DNA of 64,000 nucleotides. Source: Herbidospora daliensis. Lineage in GTDB: Bacteria > Actinomycetota > Actinomycetes > Streptosporangiales > Streptosporangiaceae. The translations under genes and the position numbers were made by a program. Of this stretch, positions 33,720-42,489 are shown one piece after another (position 1 is the stretch's first letter; each line of letters starts with the position of its first letter). Location of the stretch: the NCBI RefSeq assembly GCF_001570585.1, contig NZ_BBXF01000007.1, forward strand, positions 124,001 to 188,000. The letters run 5' to 3'. The notes under the pieces were generated by a model. That model was not told the origin of the DNA. It did no database searches and saw only the letters and a program-made list of their open reading frames with translations.

Positions 33720-34149
33720 GAGGGTAGCTTCGATGGGGATTGGCCTTCCTGACCTGCTAAAATGTAAGAGCCCCACGTCTAAGATGCGCCTCGCGGGTAG
33801 GCATTGGGATCGCAAGCTGTGGACCAGTCAGGTTGCCCTTGTCTTGTCGGCAAAGTTCTATGGTTCGCACCTCAGCCAAGTTGGTTATTCGTACGCGAGC
33901 TCTCCCACGCTAACGACTGGCAAGCCCGCAATTCCCGCAGTATGAGGAATGGCCAACTCGCCAATCGAGTTGGTCGATGCAGCCTTTTATTCCGGATGGA
34001 TCTGGCGTCAAATTCCGCCCGATGCTCCAGGTGCCTTTGTGTCGAATGCCCTGCTAGATCATTTCGCATGTACTTCATGGCTACCTCCTCCTAGTCGCCG
34101 AAACCGGGAAACGTGCGCTCCTGGGCAGCGGCTACTAGTCACATCAGTC
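33720..34149. other. Intergenic stretch after att module 1
   Basis: No convincing gene on either strand. It follows the att-like core and ends at the last gene of the large minus-strand operon, so it must hold that operon's terminator; no long perfect hairpin stands out. Confidence 0.4.
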
Positions 34150-34944
34150 TCAGTGGTCGACGAACCATTCGGGTGGCGGTTGCAGCGAGAAGCCGGGAGA
34201 GCCGAGCACGAATCCGGAATATCCGGTCTCGCGGTCTTGGTAGCCTCCGTCGTCGTATGTCGTATCCAAGGATGTCACGACGATCGTCGCGTCATCGACC
34301 AGTGTGCGGAATCCTCTCTCTATCTCCAGCCCAACATCAAACCGAGCGGTGTAGTTGAAATACTCCGCCACCAACAGATCTCCCGTTCGGACCAAGCCTT
34401 GGAGCCATGCGAGCGTGTCCCGCATGAGTGCTTGGAAATGTTCGACGGTGGCGGGTCTGCGGGGAAATGGTGGGCAAAGGTGGAATAGCCGCTTACCGTT
34501 CTCCGGGAGATCGGGGCGGAAGTTTCGGAAATTGCCGACGTAGATTTCTCCAACAACGGGCTCGGGAGCAGCAGCCAGGTCCTCCCGCACGATCTCTAAG
34601 GCCCGCTCCCGCGAACCGTACGTCATCGCCAGCATGTCCAAGACTGCCAATGTTACGTCTGTGCTTGCGAATGCTTTGGCGATCGCGACGTCCGCACGTT
34701 TCGGATTGAGTTCGGCGCCCGCGTACATAAGACGCAGCATGCGCGCTGCCAGCGCGCCGGACCCCAGCCCGGCGAACGGTTCGATGAGGACACTGATGCC
34801 GTGCCGCTCCACCAGCGGACGCAGATTGGTGACCAGCTCGTCGATGTCACGCGTATCCGGTGCCTGCCCCCAGCGGTCGATTGGCGTGTTCGGATCGGCG
34901 ATGAGGCGGCGGGTCCGGTAATAGTCCAGACAAAGATGCTTCAC
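34150..34944 (-). CDS. Methyltransferase-like protein of the DNA N4/N6 MTase (Rossmann) type
   Basis: 264 residues from a GTG (GAGGG ribosome site 7 bases upstream) placed 14 bases after the AEC carrier stop. Motif I appears as IEPFAGLGSGALAARM followed by AELNPKR (acidic end of strand 2), and the catalytic-like motif IV as HLCPPFPR, where amino-MTases have (D/N/S)PP(Y/F). The order motif I then IV is that of the N4/N6 DNA methylases and their relatives. The first residue of motif IV is Cys instead of Asp/Asn/Ser, so it may methylate a small molecule or be inactive. Last gene of the operon; role in it is inferred only from position. Confidence 0.6.
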   Translation of the reverse strand: MKHLCLDYYRTRRLIADPNTPIDRWGQAPDTRDIDELVTNLRPLVERHGISVLIEPFAGLGSGALAARMLRLMYAGAELNPKRADVAIAKAFASTDVTLAVLDMLAMTYGSRERALEIVREDLAAAPEPVVGEIYVGNFRNFRPDLPENGKRLFHLCPPFPRRPATVEHFQALMRDTLAWLQGLVRTGDLLVAEYFNYTARFDVGLEIERGFRTLVDDATIVVTSLDTTYDDGGYQDRETGYSGFVLGSPGFSLQPPPEWFVDH

Positions 34945-34958
34945 GACAGCCCTCGGTG

Positions 34959-35843
34959 TCAGCGAATGAACAGGTGCAGCAGTGGAAGCGTCACCAGTGC
35001 GACCGGCACCCCAACTACGCACATCGAATATGCGAGCTCCTTGTCAAGCCCGTGCCGCCCCGCGAGCAGAGCAGCGCCGATCATGGACGGCATTCCGGTT
35101 TGCAGCAGAGCGGCAGGCATGGACGAGTCGAGATCAGTCAACGGCACCACCGCAGTCAGTAGCAAGGCTGGGCCAACCACGGTGCGGACGCCAATGCCTA
35201 TCGCCAGTTCGCGGAAGCGCTTCAAGCCGCTCAGCGTCACGCGGGTGCCAAGCGCGATCATCGAGAGTGGCAGCAGCGAGGCGCTGATCGCGAGGCCGAG
35301 TGACCCTACAGGGCCGTTTAGCAGATCGACGCCAGTCAAGCTCAGCAGCGTTCCGCCGACGAGCCCCCAGAGCGCTGGCATCCGGGTCAACTGCAATACG
35401 GTCGTGCGGTCGACCACGACCTGCGAGTTCGCCACCCAGTTCGCGTAGGTGGCAAACATCAGCGTTGTACCTAGCTGATCGAAGACGATCGCGTCGGGGA
35501 GCCCATCGGCACCCATGATCGCCGTCACCGCTGAAAAACCGAAGTAGGCGGTGTTGCCGAGCGGGGCGACCAAGAGCAGCGTCCTTTGGGTCGCACCGTC
35601 GATGCGAAACCAACGGCATGCCAGGAAGATCAGCACGGCGTCGAGCGCTGTGATAGCGAAACAGAGCCCGATGATCCAAAGCGAGTGCAGGCCCCATACG
35701 ACCCGGGAAACCTGGAAGACAATGGTCAGCGGCAGCAACCAGTCAAGCACGGCACGATCCAGAAGCTGGCTGGCCGCTTCGGATGCGCCTTGCCTGCGTC
35801 CGAGCATGACGCCCACAGCGAAGAAGGTAACAATCTCTGTCAT
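34959..35843 (-). CDS. AEC-family (auxin-efflux-carrier-like) transporter
   Basis: 294 residues, ten hydrophobic helices. N-terminal half: FAVGVMLGRRQGA, AVLDWLLPLTIVFQVS; central LVAPLGNTAYFGFSAVTAIMG with the family's conserved N-T-A/G-F/Y-x-G pattern; C-terminal half LGLAISASLLPLSMIALGTRV and GMPSMIGAALLAGRHG. AEC carriers export or import organic acids and amino-acid-like compounds. It lies between the WD40-KAP and methyltransferase genes in the operon (gap 23 and 14 bases) and is the likely exporter for the pathway product. Exact substrate is inference. Confidence 0.82.
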   Translation of the reverse strand: MTEIVTFFAVGVMLGRRQGASEAASQLLDRAVLDWLLPLTIVFQVSRVVWGLHSLWIIGLCFAITALDAVLIFLACRWFRIDGATQRTLLLVAPLGNTAYFGFSAVTAIMGADGLPDAIVFDQLGTTLMFATYANWVANSQVVVDRTTVLQLTRMPALWGLVGGTLLSLTGVDLLNGPVGSLGLAISASLLPLSMIALGTRVTLSGLKRFRELAIGIGVRTVVGPALLLTAVVPLTDLDSSMPAALLQTGMPSMIGAALLAGRHGLDKELAYSMCVVGVPVALVTLPLLHLFIR

Positions 35844-35866
35844 CGGCGTATGCGATCGTCGGCCCG

Positions 35867-38800
35867 TTAGTTGGCGGGTCTAGGTGTTAGCAACGGAATA
35901 GCGAATGTTCCGTTGCGTCGCTGCTCTTCCATGCGCCAGCCGCTGTTCAGCGCGCCGATCAGCACGGTGAGATCCTCCTCCGTTGAGCTGACGCCGAGCT
36001 CTTGGAGTAGCGACTCCAGCGAGCCCACCTGACGTGACCGGACCGCTGGCGAGAGGTTCGGCCAACGCACCGTAACGATGCTCTCAAACAGGATCGTCTC
36101 CACGAACATAGAGACGTCGCGAGCCTCTGATAAGGCGACAACCCGGTCCAGCCAGTATCGGATCAGGACGCGCTTGATCTCTCGGGGGTTCGCGCCGATG
36201 AGTCCAGCGTACTGGGAGAGGTATCTCCGCTCGATACGCATCCGGCGTTCGATCTCGACGGCGCGGGCAACGAGTTCCAGGTTGCGCGGATCGTCGGTGC
36301 TGGACAGCACGGGCATTAAGAGCCCGCTTCTGGCGGCCATGGATCGTGCGGCCGTGTTGCCCGACTTGGCGATGGTCGTCACATCGACCGCTACCGGGAC
36401 GGTGCCAGAGACCCGGAACACGGAGGAGGTCGTGTTCTGTGTCGGCGGGTCGACCAAGGCGGGCGTGTAGTTCTCCCCAGTCGCGCTTGCCACTAGAGCT
36501 CCGCGTGCCCGGTGGGACAGGGGCGGCAGATCGAAAGACAGCAGGGCGATTTTCTCCATGAAGGAGGCACCGAGCTGCTTCGTGCGCGAGTGCCAATTGC
36601 CCTCTTGCGGGCCGTAACATGTCTCGATTGCGTTATAGAGCCAGTTGCGTTCGGCGAGCAGGATGAACGCGATGACCGAGCGGTTCCGGATCCGCCAGCC
36701 ATGCGGGCGAGAGAGCAGTTTGTTGCAGGCCCGCAGCACCTCCAGCACCCGCGCAGGGTCGCAGCGGTCGAGTTCGTCGATGACCACCATCACTCGGCGG
36801 GGCAACCGCCGGAGCACCGCTCGCTCATACTTGCTGATCCGGTTCATCTCCGGTTCCAGGTCGGGGAGATGAACGCTGCGAAAGGCCGGCCGGGCCCGTC
36901 CGGTGAAATACGAGGCGAGCGCGAGCAGGGCACCAGCCACGGCGATGAAGTCGGAAAGGTTGTCCGCGTCCAATAAGATCGCGCCCTTGGTTGCGCCTGC
37001 GGGCTTGATCACCAGCACCTCGAGGAAGATCCGGAGGCCGAAGTACAGCGCGCCAAAGAAGATCAGACTCGATGCGAGTGCCCGCCATAGGCCGGGACGC
37101 GTGACCCAGAACCGGCGCAACGCGTCGCGTCGGCGCAGGAACCACGGTCGAGCGTCGGAGGAACTCCGCTCGAGCACGTTGAGCAGGTCGACGAGCGGCA
37201 TCGACTGCCCGCGCTGCCACGCGTTGAAGGTTCCGGAGACCCACTGATCAATGTGGTCGTCCGCAGTCAATTGGTCCACCAGCATCTGTGCTGTCGAGGT
37301 CTTGCCAGCGCCCCACTCACCGCCGATGTGTACCAGGAAGCCGCGTTCCTCGACCTCGGAGCTCTCCAGCTGCCGTTCGAGCTCGGTGGCGGTCCGGCTG
37401 CACAGGAACACCAGCTCGTCGACAAGGCTGCTGCGGCCGATGGTGTCGGTCGACACGGGTGCGTCGACTAGGCCGATCGGTGGGTCCCACAGGCTGATGC
37501 TCTCCCGGCCTGCGGACGTGCTGCTGGTCAACAGGTCGAAGACCCAGACCCCACCGGAACCGCACGAGACGCGGTTGCCCGCGACCGAGAGTCCGGCTGT
37601 GGAGACCTGAACCGAGTGCTGGTGGACCAGACGACCGCTCTCCGGATCACGGCAGTCGATATTGCCGTCAGCGCCAGAGCTGAGCACATAGGAGTCGGTC
37701 AACGCGAGCGACTGTACGGGGCCTTCGTGGTGCCCGATCTTATCGAGCTCGGTCGACCCGTCGCGAAGAATCGCCAGCAGTCCGGAAGAGAAGCCCACCA
37801 CGACTCCGACCTTTGGGATCTCCAGCAGCGAAGTGATCTCGTCGTGGTCTTGGAATGCGGTGATGACGCGAGTCTCCAGGTCTCCGTTAGGCGTTCGGGT
37901 GACCTCGAAGCCCTCGCCCGATGCTGTGCCGAGCACTAGGGATCCGTCTGCCCGCCAGGCGACCGCCGAGACCAGCCGATCACGAAGGCGAATGACGACA
38001 TTGGTGTCCGAGGTCAAATCGGCGATGCCAACCTCGCCGCGGTCGGTGCCGTACGCCACACGTCCCGCCTTGCGGTCGAGATCAGCCGACCAGATATTGC
38101 CAGTGACGCCGAGAGAGCGTTCGGTGATGGGCTGCAGGTCGAGGCCGACGACATACAGCACACCCTTTTGCGCTACCGCGACCGCGACTTCGTCGTTCCA
38201 CCAGGAGACATTCCGAATCCAGCCACCAGCCAACTGAGAATGGGCGAGCCGCTCGTTGGTCCGGGTGCTCCATAGCGCGACCGTGCCGTCGCCTGCAGCG
38301 GAGAGCAGACGCTCACCGTCTGGGTGCCAGGATGTTGTCCACACGCCGCGCGTTAGACCGCCCAGGACAGCCTTCGACGACAGATCCGAAGCCGACAAGC
38401 GGGACACCGTGCCGTCCGAACTGCCGGTAACGAGGCAGTGTAACTCTGCCGTGTAGTCGATGGTCCAAACGATGTCGCGGTGGGTCGCGCGCTCCGTGAC
38501 CAGCTGGAAGCCTTCTTCGTTGCATAAGTACACCGCGACCCGGCCGTCGTCGAGACCGATCGCCAGCTGGTCGGTGCCAGTCCAGACGGCACATCGCGCT
38601 GGCGTTGAGCCGAGGATAACGGTGGCGATGGCCTCACCTGTGGTGGAGATGAGGCACTGTGTTGCGGAGGTGTCCTCGACCATGCAGAACGTCAGATATT
38701 CATTCTCAGGGCCGCCGAGCGCGAAACACGAGGTGAACTGGGCGCCACTTGGACCGGCGGGCACCACCGCAACTGAGCTACCGTCGCCGATATCGACTTG

Positions 38801-39304
38801 CCAAACCGCACCAGTGTCGTCGATTAAGTAAAGTTTCCCGGCTCGATCGTCGACTGCGGCCGCCATCGGTCGGCCTTGGCTTATGGCTCGCTGCCATTCG
38901 ACGTCACCCGATTCGCCGTTCCAGTAGCAGACAGACCCGTCTGTCAGGACGGAGACGCCGGTAGTGCTCGAAACACGCCGGACGATGATCGCTTGCGTGT
39001 CATGTCGTAGCACGGTGCGCTGAGCTCCGGTCACCAAGTCCCAGAGACGCGTTGTTCCGTCGGCGCTGCAAGATGCCGCCAGGGCAGGAGACAAGACCGT
39101 GACATCCGCGACGGTCATGCGATGGCCATTGAGGCGGGTCATGACGCCGAAGTCCGACAGCCGCCGCCGCACCAACTGGCCATGTGCGGAGTTGATGATA
39201 TACGAGTCGTCGTCGGTCGCGATGCCAGCGCAGATCGCCGCACCTGGGTGGATCAGGTGAGTCCAGCCGCCGTCGTGCCGTATGGCGAAATGCCGGTTAG
39301 TCAT
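35867..39304 (-). CDS. WD40 beta-propeller fused to a KAP-family P-loop NTPase with membrane helices
   Basis: 1145 residues from ATG; the ATG overlaps the stop of the upstream oxidase gene (ATGACTAA), so translation is coupled. Residues ~1-630: at least ten WD-like units, for example SCSADGTTRLWDL, VTGSSDGTVSRL, LSAAGDGTVALWS, SSGADGNIDCRD. Residues ~640-1145: KAP NTPase with Walker A GGEWGAGKTS (~660), two membrane helices (SLIFFGALYFGLRIFLEVLV; FIAVAGALLALASYF) in the KAP-typical place before Walker B VMVVIDELDRCDP (~838), and GASFMEKIALLSFDLP. KAP proteins are membrane NTPases; phage T7 exclusion protein PifA is a relative. Role in a biosynthetic operon is unexplained. Confidence 0.88.
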   Translation of the reverse strand: MTNRHFAIRHDGGWTHLIHPGAAICAGIATDDDSYIINSAHGQLVRRRLSDFGVMTRLNGHRMTVADVTVLSPALAASCSADGTTRLWDLVTGAQRTVLRHDTQAIIVRRVSSTTGVSVLTDGSVCYWNGESGDVEWQRAISQGRPMAAAVDDRAGKLYLIDDTGAVWQVDIGDGSSVAVVPAGPSGAQFTSCFALGGPENEYLTFCMVEDTSATQCLISTTGEAIATVILGSTPARCAVWTGTDQLAIGLDDGRVAVYLCNEEGFQLVTERATHRDIVWTIDYTAELHCLVTGSSDGTVSRLSASDLSSKAVLGGLTRGVWTTSWHPDGERLLSAAGDGTVALWSTRTNERLAHSQLAGGWIRNVSWWNDEVAVAVAQKGVLYVVGLDLQPITERSLGVTGNIWSADLDRKAGRVAYGTDRGEVGIADLTSDTNVVIRLRDRLVSAVAWRADGSLVLGTASGEGFEVTRTPNGDLETRVITAFQDHDEITSLLEIPKVGVVVGFSSGLLAILRDGSTELDKIGHHEGPVQSLALTDSYVLSSGADGNIDCRDPESGRLVHQHSVQVSTAGLSVAGNRVSCGSGGVWVFDLLTSSTSAGRESISLWDPPIGLVDAPVSTDTIGRSSLVDELVFLCSRTATELERQLESSEVEERGFLVHIGGEWGAGKTSTAQMLVDQLTADDHIDQWVSGTFNAWQRGQSMPLVDLLNVLERSSSDARPWFLRRRDALRRFWVTRPGLWRALASSLIFFGALYFGLRIFLEVLVIKPAGATKGAILLDADNLSDFIAVAGALLALASYFTGRARPAFRSVHLPDLEPEMNRISKYERAVLRRLPRRVMVVIDELDRCDPARVLEVLRACNKLLSRPHGWRIRNRSVIAFILLAERNWLYNAIETCYGPQEGNWHSRTKQLGASFMEKIALLSFDLPPLSHRARGALVASATGENYTPALVDPPTQNTTSSVFRVSGTVPVAVDVTTIAKSGNTAARSMAARSGLLMPVLSSTDDPRNLELVARAVEIERRMRIERRYLSQYAGLIGANPREIKRVLIRYWLDRVVALSEARDVSMFVETILFESIVTVRWPNLSPAVRSRQVGSLESLLQELGVSSTEEDLTVLIGALNSGWRMEEQRRNGTFAIPLLTPRPAN

Positions 39305-40421
39305 CGGTAAGCAAATCGACCGCTCGCCGGGCCAGTGCTGGTGCAAGGGTCATGCCCTCGCCTTCCTGCCCGTTAACCGAGACGACCCCACGGTAGTTAC
39401 CCTGCCCGCGGACGATGAGCTGCTTGCGGTGCAACTCGAAGGGCCGGAAGCAGATGTCGATTGATCGGAGAGTGCGCCCCATCAGCCCGGGTATGTGGCG
39501 CTCGGCCTCCGCGCGGATCCGCTGCACGACGTAATCGAGATTGTCGTGCGACTGGCCGACCACCTCGCGCGAGCTGCCAATCCGCCAAAGGGCGTTGCGC
39601 TGTTCGAATGAGAACGCCACACCCAAGTCGATGTCGCTCGACTCCTTTCGGGCGAGGTAGGAGCTGTCATGCATGACGTAGTCCATGTTGCCCAGCGAGT
39701 CGTAGGTCAGGATGATTCCGCGCCGGGGGTTGATCGAGCGGTCCACCGGCCAGTCAACCTCGTTGTGATACGCGCCGGTGGCGAGGAGCACTGACCGGGC
39801 AGACATTGTCCGGTCGGAGTCCTCGCCGTGAGCCGTCAGCACGTATCTCCCGCCCTTAAACTCTATCGCCTCGATCTTGACAGAAGGCATCCAGTGGAGG
39901 AGGGCGCCGTGCTTGGTGTGCAGATAATCGAGCATCAACTGCGCGAAGCGGCGAGGTTCGATGCGCCCCTCCGCCGAGCAGCGGAATGCGCCAGGGATGT
40001 CGCCGGACATGTAAGGCGCAAGCTTCCGCAGCCGTGTACCAGAAATGTCCTCCACCTCCACGCCGGCCGCTGTCAGCTGATTCGCAACTCCCTCGCACAC
40101 AGCCCGATCGGTCTCATTCCAATAAGTGACTATCCCGCCACACCAATTGATCACCTGGGCGAAGGGGGCGTCACTCACCGTTCCGATCGACTTGTAGAGC
40201 TCGATCGCCTCGAGCGCCATGCGGATCGACTCGTCGGTGGCTTTGTCCTGCAGTCCAATGGAGCCTCCGCTGGTTAAGGTTGTCCCTGCCCCACATGTCA
40301 CCCGGCTCTCGATCAGAAGGGTGCGAAGACGCTTCACCCGGACCGAGTGCCAGGCAGCGAGCATGCCGGTGACGCCAGCACCAACGATGGCGACGTCGAA
40401 TATGTCGTACGAAGGCTCCAC
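39297..40421 (-). CDS. FAD-dependent oxidoreductase of the DAO family
   Basis: 374 residues from GTG with GAGGAG 9 bases upstream. N-terminal Rossmann motif VAIVGAGVTGMLAAWHS, then ESRVTCGAGTTLTSGGSIGLQ, RSVLLATGAYHN and the C-terminal VVSVNGQEGEGMTLAPALARRAVDLL, which reads as the FAD-contacting Gly-rich end of D-amino-acid oxidase/sarcosine-oxidase/ThiO-like enzymes. It would oxidise a C-N bond of an amino acid or amine using O2. Within the diaminopropionate operon it probably acts on a pathway amino acid. It overlaps the KAP gene by 8 bases. Confidence 0.88.
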   Translation of the reverse strand: MEPSYDIFDVAIVGAGVTGMLAAWHSVRVKRLRTLLIESRVTCGAGTTLTSGGSIGLQDKATDESIRMALEAIELYKSIGTVSDAPFAQVINWCGGIVTYWNETDRAVCEGVANQLTAAGVEVEDISGTRLRKLAPYMSGDIPGAFRCSAEGRIEPRRFAQLMLDYLHTKHGALLHWMPSVKIEAIEFKGGRYVLTAHGEDSDRTMSARSVLLATGAYHNEVDWPVDRSINPRRGIILTYDSLGNMDYVMHDSSYLARKESSDIDLGVAFSFEQRNALWRIGSSREVVGQSHDNLDYVVQRIRAEAERHIPGLMGRTLRSIDICFRPFELHRKQLIVRGQGNYRGVVSVNGQEGEGMTLAPALARRAVDLLTDD

Positions 40422-40474
40422 CGCAAAATGCTCCTCTACTCGGTGGCTAGGACTCCCTTAATCTGACGGACCGG

Positions 40475-41401
40475 TCAAGTCCCGGACTTGGCCATTTCCC
40501 CGAGGTGCACCAGAGCAGTGAGCGTCTCATTGATTGGTGTCGGGATGCCGTACTTCGCACCGAGTTCGACGATGGTGCCGTTCAGCGCGTCGACCTCGGT
40601 GAGTCGGCCCTGTTCCAGGTCGACGAAGGTCGACGCCCGATGGTTGGGAAGGCTCTCCCAGTTTGCGAAGGCCCGGTCGAGCTGGCCGTCCGGCAGGTCG
40701 ACGCCAGCGGCGCGACCTACCGCGACGATCTCGTCGATGAGTTTGTTCAGGGTGTGGTGCCACACAGCCGACTCGCGGAGCACGCGGAACGTGGCGCTAG
40801 TAAGGCCGCTGACAGCGTTCTGGCTGCACGCGATGACCATTTTGTCCCAGATGACGCGCTTGATATTCATCGAGAGTTCGAAAACGAGCGGCGAGCCCTG
40901 CAGCCTGCCAACGAACGACTTGATGCGGTCAGCGTGCTCGGCGTCCACGCCGTCAAGGCCGAGAACGGTGCGCATGTTGCTGCCAGCCTCGACGCTGTGG
41001 GGACCCGTCCGCTTAGCACCCAGGTATGAGACGCCGCCCACCACCCGATGGACGCCGAGACGCTCGCCGTACTCAGTCAAGGGCCGCACACCGGTCTGGA
41101 GTGTGACCACCGTCGCGTTCGGGGACAGCCACTCGGCCAGCACGTCGGCCAGAGCTTTCGTGTCCGGGTATTTCACTAGGCAGACGGCAATGTCCGCCCG
41201 GGCGAGCAGGCCAGGGTCAGCCGACGCGGTGATGGCGGCGTGCTGAGTGGAACCATCGTGGGTGAGCGTGATGCCGCCCGCCGATTCGATTGCATTTGCC
41301 TGCGACACGCCCCTCACCAGCAACTCTGGATTGACGAATGTCGACATAAGGGCTCCATACGCGAGGCCCAGTGACCCTCCACCGCAGAGGACTACGTTCA
41401 T
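40475..41401 (-). CDS. PanE/ApbA-family (ketopantoate-reductase-like) NAD(P)H oxidoreductase
   Basis: 308 residues. NADP-binding N-terminus VVLCGGGSLGLAYGALMS, KYPDTKALADVLAEWLSPNATVVTLQTGV (pattern K...T..A), the catalytic-lysine region IKRVIWDKMVIACSQNAVSGLT, and the C-terminal helix end PNHRASTFVDLEQGRLTEVDALNGTIVELGAKYGIPTPIN, nearly diagnostic for 2-dehydropantoate 2-reductase-type enzymes. The family reduces 2-oxo acids such as ketopantoate. In this operon, likely reduces an oxo acid made by the FAD oxidase, or another pathway intermediate; exact substrate is inference. Confidence 0.88.
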   Translation of the reverse strand: MNVVLCGGGSLGLAYGALMSTFVNPELLVRGVSQANAIESAGGITLTHDGSTQHAAITASADPGLLARADIAVCLVKYPDTKALADVLAEWLSPNATVVTLQTGVRPLTEYGERLGVHRVVGGVSYLGAKRTGPHSVEAGSNMRTVLGLDGVDAEHADRIKSFVGRLQGSPLVFELSMNIKRVIWDKMVIACSQNAVSGLTSATFRVLRESAVWHHTLNKLIDEIVAVGRAAGVDLPDGQLDRAFANWESLPNHRASTFVDLEQGRLTEVDALNGTIVELGAKYGIPTPINETLTALVHLGEMAKSGT

Positions 41402-41448
41402 AGCGATACCTCTCCCGAGTGCTAAATAGCGCCACTACAAATCTCAGT

Positions 41449-42465
41449 CTATAGCCTCAGTGCATTGGCCAGCAGTTGTTGAGTGACGCGACGACGCATC
41501 TCGACCTGGCGCCAGATCAGCGACCTTTCACCATCCAGCAAGTCATCCGTCACCTCCAACCCTCGGTCGGCCGGAAGGCAATGCAGGTAACCTGCCTTCG
41601 GGGTCGCTCGATGGAAGAGTTCCTCACTTGCCATCCAGTGGTGATACACGCCTGCAATCTCCTGATGGCCGCGTCCTTTTTGTTCCCAAGACATCCACGA
41701 CTTCATATACAAGATGTCAGCATTGTCAAGCGCCTGTCCGAGGTCGCTTGTTTCGGTCAGGCTTCCGCCGGCCTTGCCCGCCCAGTCTCGGGCCGCCCGG
41801 GTTAGGCTGGCCGGGAGCGAGAATTCCGATGGAGCGGCGATCACAAGGTGCGCACCGGCGGCGGAGGCGGCCATCACGAAGCTCGCTGGCACCGCGATGG
41901 GCTTCGGCTCGGGCGAATGCGCCCAAGCCATGACGACTTTCCGGCCGCGTGCGGTGCCGCAGTGTTCCACGACCGTGGCGACATCGGCCATCGCCTGAAT
42001 GGGATGCCCCGAATCAGTTTCCAGGTTGATAACCGGAACGGTCACCGAGCGCAGCATTCTCTCAAATACTGCGTCACCCGCCCCTACTGAAACTGACGAA
42101 CTGGGGCCGTACGCTCGGACGGCGAGGCAGTCGGCGTTTAGGTTGATAACCCGAACGATATCCTCCATCGCTTCCTGTTTGTACGGTTCGCCCGGACCGC
42201 TGATGATCGGCGAATAGATGCGGTTCGGCTCCAGATCGATATGCGACGCGCCTAGCACCGCGCATGCTTTGGCAACCCCTAGGCGTGTCCGCAGCGACCG
42301 GTTGAGGAAAAGCGTTGCCACCAGGGACCCAGGCGATTGAGGAAGTGTATCGTTGCCCGCGACGATGTCCTCGACCATCTTTATGGTTCGTTCGGGGCCG
42401 AAATCGCGAATCGAAACGACGCTGCCATTCCTCGGCCGATCAGTGGGATTAGACAGTAGTTCCAT
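41449..42465 (-). CDS. Carbamoyltransferase of the OTCase/AOTCase family
   Basis: 338 residues from ATG with GGAG 6 bases upstream (a GTG 15 bases earlier overlaps that site). Carbamoyl-phosphate loop as NRSLRTR (55-61), close to the SLRTR form found in N-acetylornithine carbamoyltransferases; HPIQAMADVATVVEH and HCLP (295-298) are the other conserved contacts. The family moves a carbamoyl group to an amine. VioL/ZmaT-type members carbamoylate the side-chain amine of 2,3-diaminopropionate in viomycin and zwittermicin assembly. With SbnA/SbnB-like genes upstream, beta-ureidoalanine formation is the simplest inference. Confidence 0.88.
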   Translation of the reverse strand: MELLSNPTDRPRNGSVVSIRDFGPERTIKMVEDIVAGNDTLPQSPGSLVATLFLNRSLRTRLGVAKACAVLGASHIDLEPNRIYSPIISGPGEPYKQEAMEDIVRVINLNADCLAVRAYGPSSSVSVGAGDAVFERMLRSVTVPVINLETDSGHPIQAMADVATVVEHCGTARGRKVVMAWAHSPEPKPIAVPASFVMAASAAGAHLVIAAPSEFSLPASLTRAARDWAGKAGGSLTETSDLGQALDNADILYMKSWMSWEQKGRGHQEIAGVYHHWMASEELFHRATPKAGYLHCLPADRGLEVTDDLLDGERSLIWRQVEMRRRVTQQLLANALRL

Positions 42466-42489
42466 GAACGCTCCGTTCACCAGACCTCG

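Noticed and set aside
33674-33760. Complete tRNA at the left att-like core
   Set aside because: Same as the right copy: only the 3' half is present.
34956-35697. Alternative frames across the AEC carrier
   Set aside because: Charged, non-membrane products; the chosen frame has ten regular membrane helices and family motifs.
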